Positions 29,990-39,524 of a DNA stretch of 64,000 nucleotides are shown here, piece by piece. The position numbers and the translations under genes are program-made. Within the stretch, counting starts at the first letter, position 1. The number at the start of each line of letters is the position of its first letter. The stretch comes from Pectinophora gossypiella. Lineage: Eukaryota; Arthropoda; Insecta; Lepidoptera; Gelechiidae. The notes under the pieces were generated by a model that was given only the letters and a program-made list of their open reading frames with translations, was not told the DNA's origin and did no database searches. The stretch spans positions 17,460,545-17,524,544 of the forward strand of contig NC_065406.1 of NCBI RefSeq assembly GCF_024362695.1, in the 5' to 3' direction.

Positions 29990-30480
29990 AGCATCCGCGC
30001 GTGCTCCCCCTACTCCTTAGCGGCTTACAGCCATTTAAACTAAAGTAAGACCCAGAGGAACAACCTCCGTGGTCTAGTGGTTAGAGCGTTAGGCTCACGA
30101 TCTGGAGGTCCGGGTTCGATTCCCGATGTGGACATTGTCGAAATCACTTTGTGAGACTGTCCTTTGTTTGGTACGGATTTTTCAGGCTTGAATCACCTGA
30201 TTGTCCGAAAAAATAAGATAATTCCGTGTTTCGGAGGGCTCGTTAAGCCGTTGATCCCGGCTATTAGCCGTAAAAACACCTCCACCAACCTGCATTGGAG
30301 CAGCGTGGTGGAGTATGCTCAAGCCCCCTCCGGTTGATTGAGGGGAGGCCTGTGCCCAGCAGTGGGACGTATATAGGCTGTTTATGTTATGTGTCGAGAC
30401 CCAGAGGGGGTGAGGTAATTCTAGATCGGGCCCGTTACGAGTTGGTGCGGGGCAGAGAGTTGCCGTTCTATATGTAGTAT
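29990..30480 (-). repeat. repeat V, split by SINE A
   Basis: V sequence reads in reverse across 29990-30058 (CTCCTTAGCGGCTTACAGCC, ATTTAAACTAAAGTAAGACC) and 30397-30480 (CCCAGAGGGGGTGAGGTAAT, GAGAGTTGCCGTTCTATATG). SINE A lies between the halves, so V was present first. Confidence 0.8.
30059..30396 (+). mobile_element. SINE A, full length with target duplication
   Basis: This is the reference copy. The head starts ACAACCTCCGTGGTCTAGTG, with A-box TGGTCTAGTGGTTAGAGCG and B-box GGGTTCGATTCCC. The central block (GGGCTCGTTAAGCCGTTGAT, partly mutated) is near 30236, and the tail encodes in frame GEACAQQW. It ends in TTATG. AGACCCAGAGG at 30048-30058 and 30397-30407 is an 11-bp target duplication. 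Confidence 0.93.
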
Positions 30481-30845
30481 TATGCTTGCTATACGGAATA
30501 TTACCGTTTTATACGAAGTAATTCAAGTAAGGCGAAAGAGCATCCATCAAAATGGCATTATTTTATGCAAGGAACGTCCCAAACGCCATTTCTAAAACAA
30601 AACATCTCCGGTTTCCTTCGTGGTAAGTAGGTAGGTGGCACGGGTCTGGTAGCCAATGCTTCTGCCATTTGGACACAATCCAACGTACACGCAAATGCTA
30701 TTCATGCTGCGGTTAATGTCCAAATAGACTTGTTTTTTCTCCGACAGTCGCTTTAAATACCGTCTAATGGGTGCTTCGTTGCGTTATTTCCTCATTGCAG
30801 CGCATTTTCTGAGCTAGTTTTTTTTAACTTGTTAAGTAGACGTCA

Positions 30846-30955
30846 ACAACCGAGGTAGTCAGAGGTACATTCATCGCTGATGAACTAGGTATCCACGCTT
30901 CACCGAGCTTTCTGTTAGACCAAGGTGATAGTTGGTGAGTCGTATCGCCGATTGG
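30846..30955 (-). repeat. repeat M copy
   Basis: GTAGTCAGAGGTACATTCAT, CCACGCTTCACCGAGCTTTC and GTTGGTGAGTCGTATCGCCG match M in reverse. Confidence 0.75.
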
Positions 30956-30986
30956 TAGGAGTCGGTTGTGTGTTAAGTAGATAAGT

Positions 30987-31305
30987 TAGCGGCCTCTGTG
31001 GTCCAGTGGTTGAGCGTTGGTCTCTTGATTTGGGGCTCTTGGGTTCCAGTCTCTGCCGTGAGGACGTAATATCATGAAAATCACTTTGTGGTCCCTAAAT
31101 TCATTAGAACATTTACAGACTGGCCACCCGAAAATAAGATGATCCGTGCTTTAGTCACATTAAGCAGTCCATACCGGTTATTATATACTTAAGTAAGTAT
31201 GTAGTCGTTACATGAGCCATAGGGGCCTTTGGCGGTTCAAAAGTATCACTGGCAGCTGCGTTGATGAGGTCTGTTATTGACACCACTACCCATACGAAAG
31301 AAGAA
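30987..31305 (+). mobile_element. SINE B, full length but diverged
   Basis: The head CTGTGGTCCAGTGGTTGAGC keeps the A-box; the B-box is mutated (GGGTTCCAGTCTC). The centre is largely lost (GTGCTTTAGTCACATTAAGC), while the B tail is recognisable to about 31300. Confidence 0.75.
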
Positions 31306-31734
31306 ACTGGAAAATAGTCATATATGTCATACAGCCACTTAATACCCATTTCCCCTACACATAAAAGCTGTTAAAACTTCGGTGCCAAACTGTCAGGTCA
31401 GCACATTCTCGCTTCAATAGAAAACATGTGAAAACAGCATATGACAAATGATGCACTAACCGAAACCTTTCAGCGTACATAAATTTTGAACAACCAAACA
31501 TATTTCCGTCCCTTTCTCTCTCTATGCAGTTAGAAGGAAATGGGAGACGATTTCCGATTCTGCTGCATAATCACTAGAATGTTTATTTATTGGCACTGTA
31601 CATTGACTGATTTTTTTTAAATTATTGAAGCATTTATGTAATGTTTTTGCAATGTTTTTGGACGCAACAGCAAAATATTCTCTTATTCTGCAATATTTTT
31701 ATTAAAGCGAAAAAAAGACTACAATACAATACAT

Positions 31735-31868
31735 GCGGCGATACGGCTAACAACCTATCGCGTTGGTTTAACAGAAAGCTCGGTCAGATATGGGTACTTA
31801 GTTCATCTTGCGATAGATGTACCCCTGATAACCCCATTTGGGATATAATCGTGAGTTTGTAACATAAC
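31735..31868 (+). repeat. repeat M copy
   Basis: ACAACCTATCGCGTTGGTTT, AACAGAAAGCTCGGTCAGAT and CATCTTGCGATAGATGTACC match M, ending GATATAATCGTGAGTTTGTA. Confidence 0.8.
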
Positions 31869-32093
31869 ATACATAACATAAACTGCCTATATACGTCCCA
31901 CTGCTGGGCACAAGCCTCCCCTCAATCAACCGGAGGGGGTATGGAGCATACTCCAACACGCTGTTCCAATGCGGAAGAAAAAAAGAAAAAAGAAAGAAAG
32001 TAAGATGATTCCGTGCTTCGGAGGGCACGTTAAGCCGTTGGTCCCGGCTATTAGCCGTAAAAACACCTCCACCAACCCGCATTAGAGTTCGTA
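31863..32093. mobile_element. SINE A with inverted 5' part
   Basis: 31866-31977 is the A tail in minus orientation, breaking off at CCAATGCGG. A purine-rich A/G run (31978-32004) follows. Then 32005-32093 is the A central region in plus orientation (GATTCCGTGCTTCGGAGGGC), ending ACCCGCATTAGAG. The two parts break at the same place in the element. Confidence 0.85.
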
Positions 32094-32219
32094 AAAATAA
32101 TCTTAAAATGTAAGTCACATGGTTTTACAAGAAGTGTAAGCAAAGAGAAAGTGTGTCAGTTTGTCTTGGTTTACCAAAAAGCTTATATTGTAATGCTGCT
32201 TAGTGCCTAGCTGGGTAAA

Positions 32220-32417
32220 AGATAAGAAGAATTTATTAAAACACCATAGAAGGGAAGCACCATACAAGGAAAGAGAGGAAGGGGAAGAACAAGAAGAGCT
32301 TACATGGAATAGATTAAAGAGAAGGTGAACGTCGTGTTTTATAAGCAACTGAAAGAACTGGCCTTTGATAGACAAGAATGGAGAATGCTACACCGACAAA
32401 AGCGTGGCTATTAAATT
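32220..32417 (+). pseudogene. LINE F2 C-terminal remnant
   Basis: AGGAAAGAGAGGAAGGGGAA and AGCTTACATGGAATAGATTA (a stop replaces the expected Q codon) lead to CTACACCGACAAAAGCGTGG and the F2 stop. It matches the 17348 and 53428 copies with several inactivating changes. Confidence 0.75.
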
Positions 32418-32423
32418 AAATTC

Positions 32424-32620
32424 CAAGCTCTTCTTGTTCTTCCCCTTCCTCTCTTTCCTTGTAGCTTCCCTTCTATGATGTTTTTAATAAATTCGTCGTG
32501 TCTTATTAAGTGTCCAATCATCTTCTGTTGTCAATAACTATCAATATTTGCCTCTTTTCCTAGCACTTCCTCATTAGTAACCCTTTCAGTCCAACTTATT
32601 CTTCAACTGATATTTGTTTT
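32424..32620 (-). pseudogene. LINE F2 fragment in opposite orientation
   Basis: CCAAGCTCTTCTTGTTCTTC and CTTCCCTTCTATGATGTTTT are the reverse complement of the F2 segment at 32225-32305. It extends further into the ORF than its neighbour but lacks the C-terminal end. Confidence 0.75.
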
Positions 32621-32624
32621 TTTC

Positions 32625-33150
32625 TTACAGAATATTATGAGTATGTTAGGTTGTCATCTTGTTAGCGTCTGCCCAACGCGCAGCCTTATAGGTATAACTT
32701 GTAAATGACTACGAAAAACGCCTTTCCATTGTTCCCTCACCGCTGAGTACGTGTTAAGCATTTATGTTAATTCTATAAAAAATAAAACTATCTAAAATTT
32801 TCACTAGTTTGTAACGAGTGCACCAATGTATGTCGCTCTTCATAATTTAGTACGAATTTTACAAGTTCCACAGTAGAATAGTCTCCCCTGTAATCTCGTT
32901 GGGCACAATGGCGTTATATGGGGCAAAAAGGAAGAGGGATGTAGCTATGGAGCTCGTCGAAAATAAGGGCCAAACGGGGCCAAACCCTTTGTAAACTATT
33001 TGGTTGATGTCTATTTTCAGACCGTACGGTGAATGTTTTTTATATTTTGAGGGGAGCTTGTTTGGGCTTGTATGTTTATGAAAATAATAGGTATGTACCA
33101 CAATTTGTTCTATTGCGATATGGTAAACGTGTCGTTGTGCTATCAGCCAA
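32625..33150. other. unassigned sequence
   Basis: No supported feature. Confidence 0.35.
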
Positions 33151-33154
33151 GATT

Positions 33155-33290
33155 TTTGCTTTTTTTTTAATTATTTTTAGTTCCATACTTTTGCAACGGA
33201 AAATTCCACTTGATATCAAATTGGAATCATGGTCTGAGTCATCCCTCATTTTTTTCGCTACGATTTCACTAACACCCTATATAGACATGA
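33155..33290 (-). mobile_element. MITE G half copy
   Basis: TAGTTCCATACTTTTGCAAC, AATTCCACTTGATATCAAAT and CACTAACACCCTATATAG are one arm of family G. The opposite arm is absent. Confidence 0.75.
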
Positions 33291-33330
33291 GCTTATGTTA
33301 TATGATCTATCAGTTTGTAATTGATGTTGT
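33270..33330 (+). repeat. 61-bp direct repeat, left copy
   Basis: Identical to 33707-33767 except for two mismatches. It spans the end of MITE G (TAACACCCTATATAGACATG) and the adjacent sequence (GTTTGTAATTGATGTTGT). Confidence 0.95.
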
Positions 33331-33402
33331 CATCATCAAATCAAATCAAATATACTTTATTGCACAAAACCAAAATTTCAGCAATCAGAATATGAATACA
33401 GT
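33331..33402 (-). mobile_element. LINE 3' end fragment, TTGAT-tailed
   Basis: CATCAAATCAAATCAAATAT and ACTTTATTGCACAAAACC in reverse form a LINE terminus with a short simple repeat. It is directly attached to SINE C. Confidence 0.6.
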
Positions 33403-33404
33403 AC

Positions 33405-33704
33405 AATCATCATCATCATCACCAGCCCATTAACGTCCCCACTGCTGGGGTACGGGCCTTCCCTATGGATGGATAGGGAGATCGGGCCTTAAACCATCAC
33501 GCGGGCCCAGTGCGGATTGATGGTTAATAACGACTGCTAATGCAGCCGGGACCAACGGCTTAACATGCCTTCCGAAGCACGAAGGAGCTCGAGATGAAAA
33601 CTTTTTTTTGTGGTCATCCATCCTATGACCGGCCTTTGCGAAAGTTGCTTAACTTCAACAATCGCAGACCGAGCGCGTTTACCGCTGCGCCACCGAACTC
33701 CTCC
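33405..33704 (-). mobile_element. SINE C, full head
   Basis: Tail CATCATCATCATCACCAGCC on the left, central block near 33550, A-run and 5S-like part near 33610-33660, and tRNA-like head GGTAAACGCGCTCGGTCTGC (minus strand) ending at about 33704. It does not carry the repeat V extension seen at 14918-14991. Confidence 0.9.
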
Positions 33705-33706
33705 AG

Positions 33707-33767
33707 TAACACCCTGTATAGACATGAGCTTATGTTTTATGATCTATCAGTTTGTAATTGATGTTGT
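33707..33767 (+). repeat. 61-bp direct repeat, right copy
   Basis: Second copy of 33270-33330 (TAACACCCTGTATAGACATG ... GTTTGTAATTGATGTTGT), directly after the SINE C head. Confidence 0.95.
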
Positions 33768-33769
33768 AA

Positions 33770-35135
33770 ATTCTCCTAACAAAATAAAGGCAAATTTAAA
33801 TCGCGTAGGTTGTACATAATACAAACTTCAACGCATGTTTGTTATAACTTTATATGATTTTAGGATGTTTTTGGACTCAATTAAAATATTATGAATATGA
33901 TTGTTGATTCTCGAAAGGGCAAACTACTGTGATGGGTTAATTAACATGAATTGGGGTCCGAAATTACGAAACATCATAAGGGGAAAGGGGCGTAATGTAC
34001 TTGTTATCATTTGTACTTATTGTTAGATAGAACAGAATCGACCATCCTCTCTCGACTGATACATCCCTATGCTAACGAACGTCACAACACTGGCTTCTGT
34101 ACTTTGACAGATCGTACTCGTACCGCGCATTGAAGCTATTGTAAAACACTATCTATATTAAAATATATTTACAAATTGTACTAAACTAGATTTTCCGTTT
34201 GACTTTTTCGATGAAAGCACAATTTCTTTGGCTTTAAGCGGCTTGACCGCTGCCAGGCAACGATTCTAATTACCTGTTGAAGTGTCTTCCCGGAAAACGA
34301 CTCCTTAGCTATTCCAGGTTCAGGGAATGAAACGCGTCCGTACGTGACAATTGGAGACAAAAGACAAAAACCGAAACAAGTACCTTCACAACCAAATAAT
34401 TATAAATAATAAATACCCACATACATTACACCTGTATTTAATGATAATGTGATTTTGATTTTTCTGCGAGACATTGTACAAACACATGATTTTGGATTTC
34501 AGGGAGGGGGGTTACTCATAACCCTCTCTCGTGATTAAGGAACAGCCCCTTTATAGTGGCGCTAAGCTCTTGATAGCACAACGAGGCTAAGCGCTTTACA
34601 ACCCATTCACACTGAACGAAACTAGTTTTGCATTCCATCTGTTCAATCAGATTACATTCCTGGTTAAATCAGGTGTTAGCCGACAGTATCACACCACGTG
34701 ATACACTCGCTGTGTCTATAAACCCCGCAGTTTACGCTCTCGCCAACAAACCTGATGGTCCATTAAATTTGCATCGGACGATTTTACACGGTTTTTGTGG
34801 TCTACTCTGTAAAAATACGTCGAGTAAGTGCAGTAAAACGAACGTAAAACAGAGTAAATCTGTTCGGCTGATTAAGGGAGAGATAAAGGTCTTACGTTAT
34901 TTACGGCCAGCCAAATGGATCGGAATTAGGTTAGAAGTCTTTTGTTTATACGCTGTAATGGCCGCATTACCTTTCCGGAATGCGGTAAAGTTAGGTACGT
35001 GTAGGTAGGTATTCTTGAAGTGCCTAATAGTTACACGGAAAGAAACAATAAAATGACAACTACGGTCGCGCCATGAACAAAATGTATGCAGTAGTATAAC
35101 TCTACCTAACCTGGTGTTATGTTGGTTATCACGAC
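33770..35135. other. unassigned, low-repeat sequence
   Basis: No repeat family recognised. A 126-codon frame at 34628-35008 shows no domain, signal peptide or family resemblance and I do not call it a gene. The block is a candidate for unique sequence. Confidence 0.4.
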
Positions 35136-35139
35136 TGTT

Positions 35140-35455
35140 CGGTGGGGCCATAAGCTCACGACTATATCCCAATTAGGGTAGTCAGAGGTACAATCAAAGA
35201 GCAACAAGTTCAGTCACTGAGCCCAGCGAATTATTTGTAAACAGTGGTGAAATGGTAAACCATTAGTTGTCATATTATATGTGTTTTTGAAGGTGTTTTT
35301 GGTCTATTTATAGAAACTACATGTAACCAGTAGGTCTTTAGTGTAACCAGTAATTTAATTACTTTGCAAGAAACTGATTGGACTTTTGTAGCTTCTCGTA
35401 CATCCATCGCAAGAACTGAGTACCCACGCCTCACCAAGGTTTCTATTAGATATGG
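35140..35455 (-). repeat. repeat M interrupted by element X
   Basis: M in reverse at 35140-35190 (TCCCAATTAGGGTAGTCAGA) and 35400-35455 (GTACATCCATCGCAAGAACT, ACCCACGCCTCACCAAGG) is split by about 35191-35399. That insert (CAGTGGTGAAATGGTAAACC, ACTTTGCAAGAAACTGATTG) recurs at 41888-42052. GTACA at both junctions may be the target duplication. Confidence 0.7.
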
Positions 35456-35605
35456 ACAGACATAGAGTTTTGTATAAAACTCTACAACCTAGATTATCTA
35501 CCCGAAGCATTTTTATACTTATTTTGTCATGAAATACATCAGATTCAGAATGATTTTCAAGAAAGGCCAGGTCGAAAGTTCTCTAAACTGGCGAGCATAC
35601 ATGAA

Positions 35606-35697
35606 TTGATGAGAGTGGAAGAAAGGAAAGTGTGTCAGGATCCTAGGAAATGGAATTCCGTGGTAACTGCCTACCCCAACGGGAAATAGGCGTGATC
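35606..35697 (+). pseudogene. LINE F1 C-terminal remnant
   Basis: The frame reads MRVEERKVCQDPRKWNSVV then TAYPNGK and a stop at 35687. It corresponds to the last roughly 28 residues of F1. Confidence 0.75.
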
Positions 35698-36181
35698 TTG
35701 TGTATCTGAATCCATATCCTTTTAATTTACAAAAGGAAATTACTACCCTTTCTGACGACCGAAGATATTCCTTTCATAATTATCAATCTTCAGCCAAATG
35801 CCACTTCAATGAGTCTCACAAATCAGCCATTCGCCTCACTAGATTACACAATAAACACAAAGTTAGGGTGACCCCACATCAAGCAGTTGTAAAATGGTCG
35901 CTTATTAATCCTGCAGTCACATCCTCGCCCGCGGCAGCCCGAAACTTGCCTTTGATATATATCTTCTATTTTTATTACTTTTCCGATTCTCTGGCGCGAT
36001 CCCAACTCGCGTTCCGACCCCGACAATGCGATATCACGACTCTGTTTACTGTCAAATTGTCGTATAACTTCTGTGTGTGGCTACCTTTAGGAAGTTATGT
36101 TTTGATTTTTGTCATTAAAAGTTAGTGTTTTCTTACAAACTTTTGTTTGTCTTCTTTGTTAGACTGAGAACAAAGACGTTC

Positions 36182-36300
36182 AATACAATACAATACAAAT
36201 ACACTTTATTGCACCAAAATAAAAAGAAATAATTACAAAAATACTCTTACATGGCAAATGGTGGCCTTATCGCTTAAAGCGATTTCTTCCAGACAAAAAT
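36182..36300 (-). mobile_element. LINE 3' end, Jockey-like
   Basis: ACAATACAATACAAATACAC, TTTATTGCACCAAAATAAAA and GGTGGCCTTATCGCTTAAAG are the reverse of a LINE terminus with an ATTGT-type tail, related to 17140-17285. Confidence 0.65.
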
Positions 36301-36577
36301 TTAAAGATTGCGGGTACAAACTATAAGTACAACTTACCAATAAATACATGCAAATAAATAAATACTTACAAATATGATATATACCTAACCTATATACATA
36401 ACCTAACATATATACCTACTTATATAAATAGTACACACAAAATACCTAATAATAAGCAACTCAAGAGCTTCAGAATATGAGCACTACAACACACATTATT
36501 ATAAAAACAGAACCATTCAGAAAGAAAGAAAGAAGAAATAAAAGTAACCTTGGAGTACATTCAAAACACAAAAAATA

Positions 36578-36662
36578 GACGTTCGTTATGTAAAAATTGA
36601 CGATTTAAAGTGTAACTATGTTACCTACTGAATAAAGATATTTTTGAATTTGAATTTGATTC
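36578..36662 (+). mobile_element. LINE family E, short 3' end
   Basis: GACGTTCGTTATGTAAAAAT, TGTAACTATGTTACCTACTG and the TTTGAA tail; 5'-truncated inside the element. Confidence 0.85.
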
Positions 36663-36986
36663 TTTCAGCTGCTTATCATCCAGCTTTTAGAGCAACACTG
36701 AGAAATGAGTACCTAGTCAAACCGCATGCGTTCCCCTCTGCCAAAGTTGCACATTCCAAATTCATATCACTCATCACGAAATCTCAGAAACTAGAAGTGC
36801 TAAGAGTCTCAAAGTTTGCATAGGGGTGTCTTTTGGTACGTAAGTGCCCACTAAGATTAAATTTTGCTAAATTCAACCCCTAAAGGATAAAAACAGGTGG
36901 TAAAGTTTGTATGAGACTTCTATAACATAGTAGGGTTTCCAAATTACTAGGAATAACTCATTATTTAAAGAAATCAAAACTTATAG

Positions 36987-37070
36987 TGTGTCAGAATCGA
37001 AGCAAATGGAAATCCATAGTCTCTGCTTACCCCGGTGGGCATTAGGCGTGAGTTAATGTATGTGTGTATG
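36987..37070 (+). pseudogene. LINE F1 terminal fragment
   Basis: GTGTGTCAGAATCGAAGCAA, TCTCTGCTTACCCCGGTGGG and ATTAGGCGTGAGTTAATGTA match the last residues, stop and TATG tail of F1. Confidence 0.7.
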
Positions 37071-37145
37071 TATCAAAACTTATTTAATATTTTTTCTAAG
37101 AAATCTTTAGAAAGGGGTCTAATAGGGATTGTTGTATTAAAAAGT

Positions 37146-37432
37146 CATCATCATCAGCCCATTAACGTCCCCACTGCTGGGGCACAGGCCTTCCCTATGG
37201 ATGGATAGGGAGATCGGGCCTTAAACCATCACGCGGGCCCAGTGCGGATTGATGGTTATTAACGACTGCGAATGCAGCTGGGACCAACGGCTTAACGTGC
37301 CTTCCGAAGCACGGAGGCCCGAGACGAAAACTTTTTTTTGTGGTCACCCATCCTATGACCGGCCTATGCGAAAGTTGCTTAACTTCAACAATCGCAGACT
37401 GAGCGCGTTTACCGCTGCGCCACCGAGCTCCT
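37146..37432 (-). mobile_element. SINE C, full head
   Basis: Tail CATCATCATCAGCCCATTAA, C tail body, central block near 37285 and tRNA/5S head to about 37432. A small deletion removes part of the GGAGCTCG word near 37315 that in other copies pairs with the head. Confidence 0.9.
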
Positions 37433-37784
37433 TGTAAAAGCTATCGACTATATGGAAATGGCGTAGTACGCTATAAGTACTTACGGTAATCCAAAGTTTC
37501 TCGTACTGAGGAGGGGAAAGCCAGAGTCTAACGTATAGGCCCGAGTTTGCATACGAATTGCTTTTCCCAGTTATGAATTACACAACTTTTGGGCAATCAA
37601 TAGATCAACCCGTCGGATGGAGTTATCGATAGATTAAATTTATCGACATTATTGAGTAGAGACTTTGTAAAAGTACAATTTGTTTATTGAACTGATTAAT
37701 CTCAATGAATAATAAATCAATAATACAAATAATAACATACATAACATAGCATCGTTCATTTTAATAGGGGACTAAAATGGATAA

Positions 37785-37860
37785 TAGGGGATTAATAGGT
37801 TAGGGGGGGGGGGGTTAGGTTAGGGGGTTTAATGGGGGATTTCAATAGGGTAGTTTCCAA
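37785..37860 (+). repeat. G-rich tract with TTAGG-like words
   Basis: Runs such as a 12-nt G tract, TTAGGTTAGGGGG and AATGGGGGATTT. It could form G-quadruplex structures on the plus strand. Confidence 0.6.
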
Positions 37861-37899
37861 CTAGTCAAATGAGTTACTTTTTACTAAACGTCAAAACAA

Positions 37900-37940
37900 G
37901 AAATTACTATGGAATTTGTATTAAATTCCATAGTAATTTC
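37900..37940. repeat. short perfect hairpin, 18-bp stem
   Basis: GAAATTACTATGGAATTT and AAATTCCATAGTAATTTC are exact reverse complements around a 5-nt loop. The flanking CAAAACAAG and CGAAACAACC are weaker partial matches. It may be the core of a foldback element. Confidence 0.9.
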
Positions 37941-38354
37941 CGAAACAACCTGTGACGTCATAAAGGTGACGAAATGTCGTACTTATTATTACATTTTTCT
38001 TTATTCAAATTCATAAATAAAAAAGTTAAATAGAAAGAAGTAAACGTTTTTTGTCACCTTTAGGTCTGTCTTTATTTAGTTATCAGAATTTCATAATTTA
38101 TCTTTGACCTAGAAAACTACACAATTGCAATTAACCTGGTTTAAATCCTGAAATCCACATGATATCAATTATCTGTGATCCAAACATGAATTCAAAGTCA
38201 AAATCAAATTCAGTGGCTTAGAGCCCGTGACTACGATGTTAGTCACGCGTTCTCCGAACAGGGCTATCACGGAATCTGATGTAAGAATAATTAGTTGTGG
38301 TTAGGTTAAGTTAGTGATTATTTAGAAGATATGAATGCATGGGATTAACTGTCT

Positions 38355-38600
38355 GAGAACTGATATTAGGCAGCTAAATTACTCAATTGTATACCAATAT
38401 TTTATGTTTTTTTTTTTAAAGAACGTCTAGGGCCCTGTGCCGAGGTTTTTCTTGCAGCTTCTTTTCCCCGGCTATACAGGTTGTGAGAAGCTGCAGTAGT
38501 TTTAGGCGGATGAGACGTTCGTTATGTAAAATTGACGATTCAAAATGTAACTATGTTACCTATTGAATAAAGATATTTTTGAATTTGAATTTGAGTTCCC
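38355..38600 (+). mobile_element. LINE family E, longest copy
   Basis: From ATATTAGGCAGCTAAATTAC through AATATTTTATG and a T-run to TTTAAAGAACGTCTAGGGCC, the hairpin, CGTTCGTTATG and TTTGAA tail. The sequence upstream of the T-run is shared with the copy at 19747-20105, so E extends further 5' than the shortest copies show. Confidence 0.8.
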
Positions 38601-38945
38601 AAGTAATTAAAAAAATAGTTGCAAACCTACAAAAAAAATTGCTTGTAAAAATTACTTGTAATTACTTGTAACAACCACCTCAAGCGCGAATTTATGTATG
38701 TATGTTTTAGTAAAATCCTTGTAATTATCGTAATTACATAAGCCATTCAAATCGTTAAAACTCCTGTACGACTTATATTTCCTCTATAATTAGCAATTTA
38801 TTCCACTTTTTATTTCCCCATTTTAGTTCCTTCATTCATGATGAATACCACATCTCACATGCCACAATAATGTTAACAGCAGTAAAGCAATCATCAACGG
38901 GACACCCGCTAGACTCCTAATAACATAGTTAATCGTTTCTGTCAA

Positions 38946-39396
38946 TACATACACATACATACCTACATAAAACTCACGCCTATTTCCCACCGCGGTAAGC
39001 AGAGACTACAGAATTCCATTTGCTTCGATCCAGACACACTTCTCTTGCTTCCTCCACATTCATCAATCGCTTCATACACGCACGCCGGTTCAGAGTAGAT
39101 CGTATTAAACCTTTTCTAAGGACATCTCCAATTTGGTCAATGTAAGTCCTTCTCGGTCTTCCTCTGCCAGCCCTACCATCAACTTTCGCTTTATATACCG
39201 CTTTTGCAATTCTATTATCCTTCATCCGCTCTACGTGTCCAAACCAACCTAACATTCCCTTCTCAATCTTAGTCACTATATCGTCTTTTACACCACATCT
39301 CTGTCTTATCACACTGTTTCTCACTCTACAATATATCTGACTAATAAGTACATATACATACATAAACTCACGCCTATTCCCCACCGAGATAAGCAC
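38946..39396 (-). pseudogene. LINE F1 reverse transcriptase C-terminus, RTE-like (best copy)
   Basis: A 138-residue minus-strand frame reads RVRNSVIRQRCGVKDDIVTK, then MLGWFGHVERMKDNRIAKAV, AGRGRPRRTYIDQIGDVLRK and EEAREVCLDRSKWNSVVSAY before the stop at 38980. GW-x-GH-V-x-RM and GRGRPR-x-x-(W/Y)xDQI are hallmarks of the C-terminal end of RTE-like LINE ORF2 proteins. The first residues (about 39350-39396) derive from the neighbouring second copy, so the frame is a chimera across a junction. Catalytic domains are absent. Confidence 0.85.
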
Positions 39397-39520
39397 AGAC
39401 TATGGAATTCCATTTGCTTCGATCCTGACACACTTCTCGTGCTTCCTCCACATTCATCAATCGTTTCATACACGCACGCCGCTTCGGAGTAGATCGCACT
39501 GAAGTTTTCTAAGGACATCT
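39352..39520 (-). pseudogene. LINE F1 C-terminal remnant, second tandem copy
   Basis: The minus strand reads RSTPKRRACMKRLMNVEEAR, EVCQDRSKWNSIVCAYLGGE and a stop at about 39371, then a TATG tail that abuts the first copy. It is in the same orientation as 38946-39345, so the two form a head-to-tail pair. Confidence 0.85.
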
Positions 39521-39524
39521 CAAA

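Noticed and set aside
30063..30133. SINE A and B heads as functional tRNA genes
   Set aside because: They are followed by the SINE body, occur many times with target duplications, and lack a good anticodon arm and terminator at the tRNA 3' end.
33029..33433. 134-residue frame as a possible membrane protein
   Set aside because: It runs through a MITE G arm, a LINE tail and the ATC repeats of a SINE C, so it is a chance fusion of repeats.
34628..35008. 126-residue frame as a possible gene
   Set aside because: No start context, domain, signal peptide or splice structure could be supported, and the residue pattern looks random.
35700..36125. 141-residue frame as a possible gene
   Set aside because: It begins just after an F1 LINE end and shows no family features; likely chance.
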